Origin: Verrucomicrobiia bacterium
GTDB taxonomy: Bacteria; Verrucomicrobiota; Verrucomicrobiia; Verrucomicrobiales; Akkermansiaceae
Assembly (NCBI GenBank): GCA_030432565.1
Contig: JAUIGV010000004.1
Coordinates: 186,001 to 250,000 of the forward strand
Direction: 5' to 3'
DNA: 64,000 nucleotides
Made by a program: the position numbers and the translations under genes
Shown here: in pieces, positions 62,762-64,000 of the stretch
Layout of the letters: the number at the start of each line of letters is the position of its first letter
Position numbering within the stretch: position 1 is the stretch's first letter
Notes under the pieces: generated by a model
The model's input: the letters and a program-made list of their open reading frames with translations, nothing else
Told to the model about the DNA's origin: nothing
The model's database searches: none

Positions 62762-63454
62762 ATGAAATCACTCCTTCTTCTCTCAGCCTCTCTCCTCTTC
62801 CTCTCCTGCAAAGGTGGAAGCAACGACAAGGATTCAGGCAACAATGACTCCGCCAACCCGGATTCGGATCGCACATCGTCCGAGCGCAAAATCAATGATC
62901 CCACCAACATCATCATTGAAACCAGCATGGGAACGATCAAGGCCAGGCTCCACCCCGAGACGGCTCCCGTCACGGTCGAAAATTTCCTTGGCTATGTCGA
63001 TAAGCAGCACTTCGACGGGACCATCTTCCACCGCGTGATATCCAACTTCATGATTCAGGGCGGCGGCTTTGAATTGAAAGACGATGTCCCTACCGAAAAA
63101 GCGACCGGCGATGGCATCCAGAATGAAAGCGCCCGGACCAAGAAAAACCTCCGCGGAACCCTCGCGATGGCCCGCACCGGTGATCCGCATTCCGCAACCG
63201 CTCAGTTCTTCATCAATGTCGTGGACAATGCATCGCTGGATCACCCGGCCCAAGGTGATGGCTACGGCTATGCCGTCTTCGGAGAAGTCACCGAAGGCAT
63301 GGATGTCGTTGATAAAATCAAAATGGTTGAGGTTGGCATCGGCTACATGAACTCCTTGAGACCGGACGGACGACTCGTTTCCGGACCTCATCAAAACGTT
63401 CCGCTCATCGACCCGGTGATCATTAAATCGATTCGCCGCGAGCCGAAATCCTGA
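62762..63454 (+). CDS. Peptidyl-prolyl cis-trans isomerase (cyclophilin), lipoprotein
   Basis: 230 residues. Lipoprotein signal MKSLLLLSASLLFLSC with lipobox LFLSC; Asp/Asn/Ser-rich linker; cyclophilin domain (IIIETSMGTIKARLHPETAP, GTIFHRVISNFMIQGGGFEL, LAMARTGDPHSATAQFFINV, YAVFGEVTEGMDVVDKIKMV). It is a membrane-anchored paralogue of the preceding gene and probably co-transcribed with polA. Confidence 0.93.
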   Translation: MKSLLLLSASLLFLSCKGGSNDKDSGNNDSANPDSDRTSSERKINDPTNIIIETSMGTIKARLHPETAPVTVENFLGYVDKQHFDGTIFHRVISNFMIQGGGFELKDDVPTEKATGDGIQNESARTKKNLRGTLAMARTGDPHSATAQFFINVVDNASLDHPAQGDGYGYAVFGEVTEGMDVVDKIKMVEVGIGYMNSLRPDGRLVSGPHQNVPLIDPVIIKSIRREPKS

Positions 63455-63464
63455 CACCACTCCC

Positions 63465-64000
63465 ATGCTCTGGCTTCTCATTCCCCTGGGTTTTCTCCTT
63501 GGGTCAGTTCCCTTCGGACTCTTGCTCGGAAAACTCAAGGGTGTCGATATCCGTGACCACGGCTCCGGCAATATCGGCTCCACCAATGTCTTCCGGACTC
63601 TGGGAAAAAAATCAGGCATCACCTGTCTCATTCTGGATCTGTTAAAGGGCTTTGCGCCTGTGCTTCTCGCCATCAATTTGGCCCGCATTGAAGACGCATC
63701 ATTCCTCTTCTCGATTGAGTTTCTGAAGAGCCTCACCGAGGCCGTTCCGGCGTCTCAACAATTCCAGGTGCAATCCATTCACGTTCTCACCGCCCTCGCC
63801 GCCATCCTTGGTCACAACTATTCCCCATGGATCGGTTTCAAAGGCGGCAAAGGCATCGCCACCAGCGGAGGTGCCCTTCTCGCGCTGATGCCAGCAGCAG
63901 TGATCCTTCTCGTCCTGATTTTCATCATCGTGGCCAGGATCACGAAGTATGTTTCAGTCGGAAGTATCGCCACCGGAATCGCGCTGCCACTCCTCACCCT
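63465..64000 (+). CDS. plsY: Glycerol-3-phosphate acyltransferase PlsY (3' end outside window)
   Basis: It starts ATG 63465 (MLWLLIPLGFLLGSVPFGLL) and runs off the right edge. PlsY blocks: LKGVDIRDHGSGNIGSTNVFR and HNYSPWIGFKGGKGIATSGG, with multiple TM helices. It transfers acyl groups from acyl-phosphate to glycerol-3-phosphate in the first step of phospholipid synthesis. Confidence 0.94.
   Translation, partial: MLWLLIPLGFLLGSVPFGLLLGKLKGVDIRDHGSGNIGSTNVFRTLGKKSGITCLILDLLKGFAPVLLAINLARIEDASFLFSIEFLKSLTEAVPASQQFQVQSIHVLTALAAILGHNYSPWIGFKGGKGIATSGGALLALMPAAVILLVLIFIIVARITKYVSVGSIATGIALPLLT

Overview
The window looks like a chromosomal segment of a free-living Verrucomicrobiota bacterium, probably of the order Verrucomicrobiales. 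This rests on family content, not on a marker tree: secreted sulfatases, DUF1501/DUF1800 pairs, planctomycete-type cytochrome (PSCyt1/DUF1549) genes, a CE15-like esterase, thrombospondin type 3 calcium repeats, and secreted proteins ending in a '..FRL..' tail. Coding GC is moderate to high, with strong G/C preference at third positions, except in one AT-rich island.

Layout. 0-5 kb: a left-truncated PQQ sugar dehydrogenase-like/cytochrome c protein, two universal stress proteins and an ORF remnant. 5-8.5 kb: a complete carboxyspermidine route to spermidine (carboxynorspermidine dehydrogenase, nspC, agmatinase). 8.5-10.6 kb: an APC transporter and an exported methyltransferase on the minus strand. 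10.8-13.4 kb: an AT-rich accessory island with a short secreted RHS-core protein carrying a variable C-terminal domain, two small secreted proteins, and a repeated palindromic element after each of them. 13.5-27.5 kb: a polysaccharide/sulfate-ester catabolism region (three sulfatases, CE15-like esterase, PQQ-propeller protein) with visible decay: fragments of a DUF1553-type cytochrome protein, an internally deleted DUF1501 protein, a DUF1549 protein fused at a deletion junction to a beta-helix fragment, and a tail fragment of a secreted protein. Inside it, 20.35-22.28 kb is a gene-poor stretch with two tandem but unusual tRNAs and several strong hairpins.

27.5-30.6 kb: queD, trpA, dapF, a BrnT/BrnA-like toxin-antitoxin pair and a VanZ-like membrane protein. 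30.7-37.9 kb: a tightly coupled fatty-acid/phospholipid modification operon (NTF2-like, desaturase, FAD amine oxidase-like, DUF1365, cyclopropane fatty acid synthase, DUF2062, DUF1295, second CFA synthase-like methyltransferase). 37.9-43.2 kb: a minus-strand trio (amidase, YkgJ, small secreted protein) and a plus-strand trio (spermidine synthase-like fold, HlyD-like adaptor, terpenoid-cyclase-like toroid). 43.2-47.2 kb: a DUF1800-DUF1501-small protein operon. 47.3-55.2 kb: core genes carA, purA, uppS, a sigma-54 response regulator, upp and a large TPR protein. 55.6-58.3 kb: korA/korB. 58.4-64 kb: an SH3-like secreted protein, polA, two cyclophilin isomerases, and plsY running off the right edge.

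The most interesting targets are the RHS C-terminal domain with its candidate immunity genes and cassette-like repeats, the tRNA/hairpin non-coding block, the modified-fatty-acid operon, and a sulfatase with a C-terminal VHL-like beta domain.
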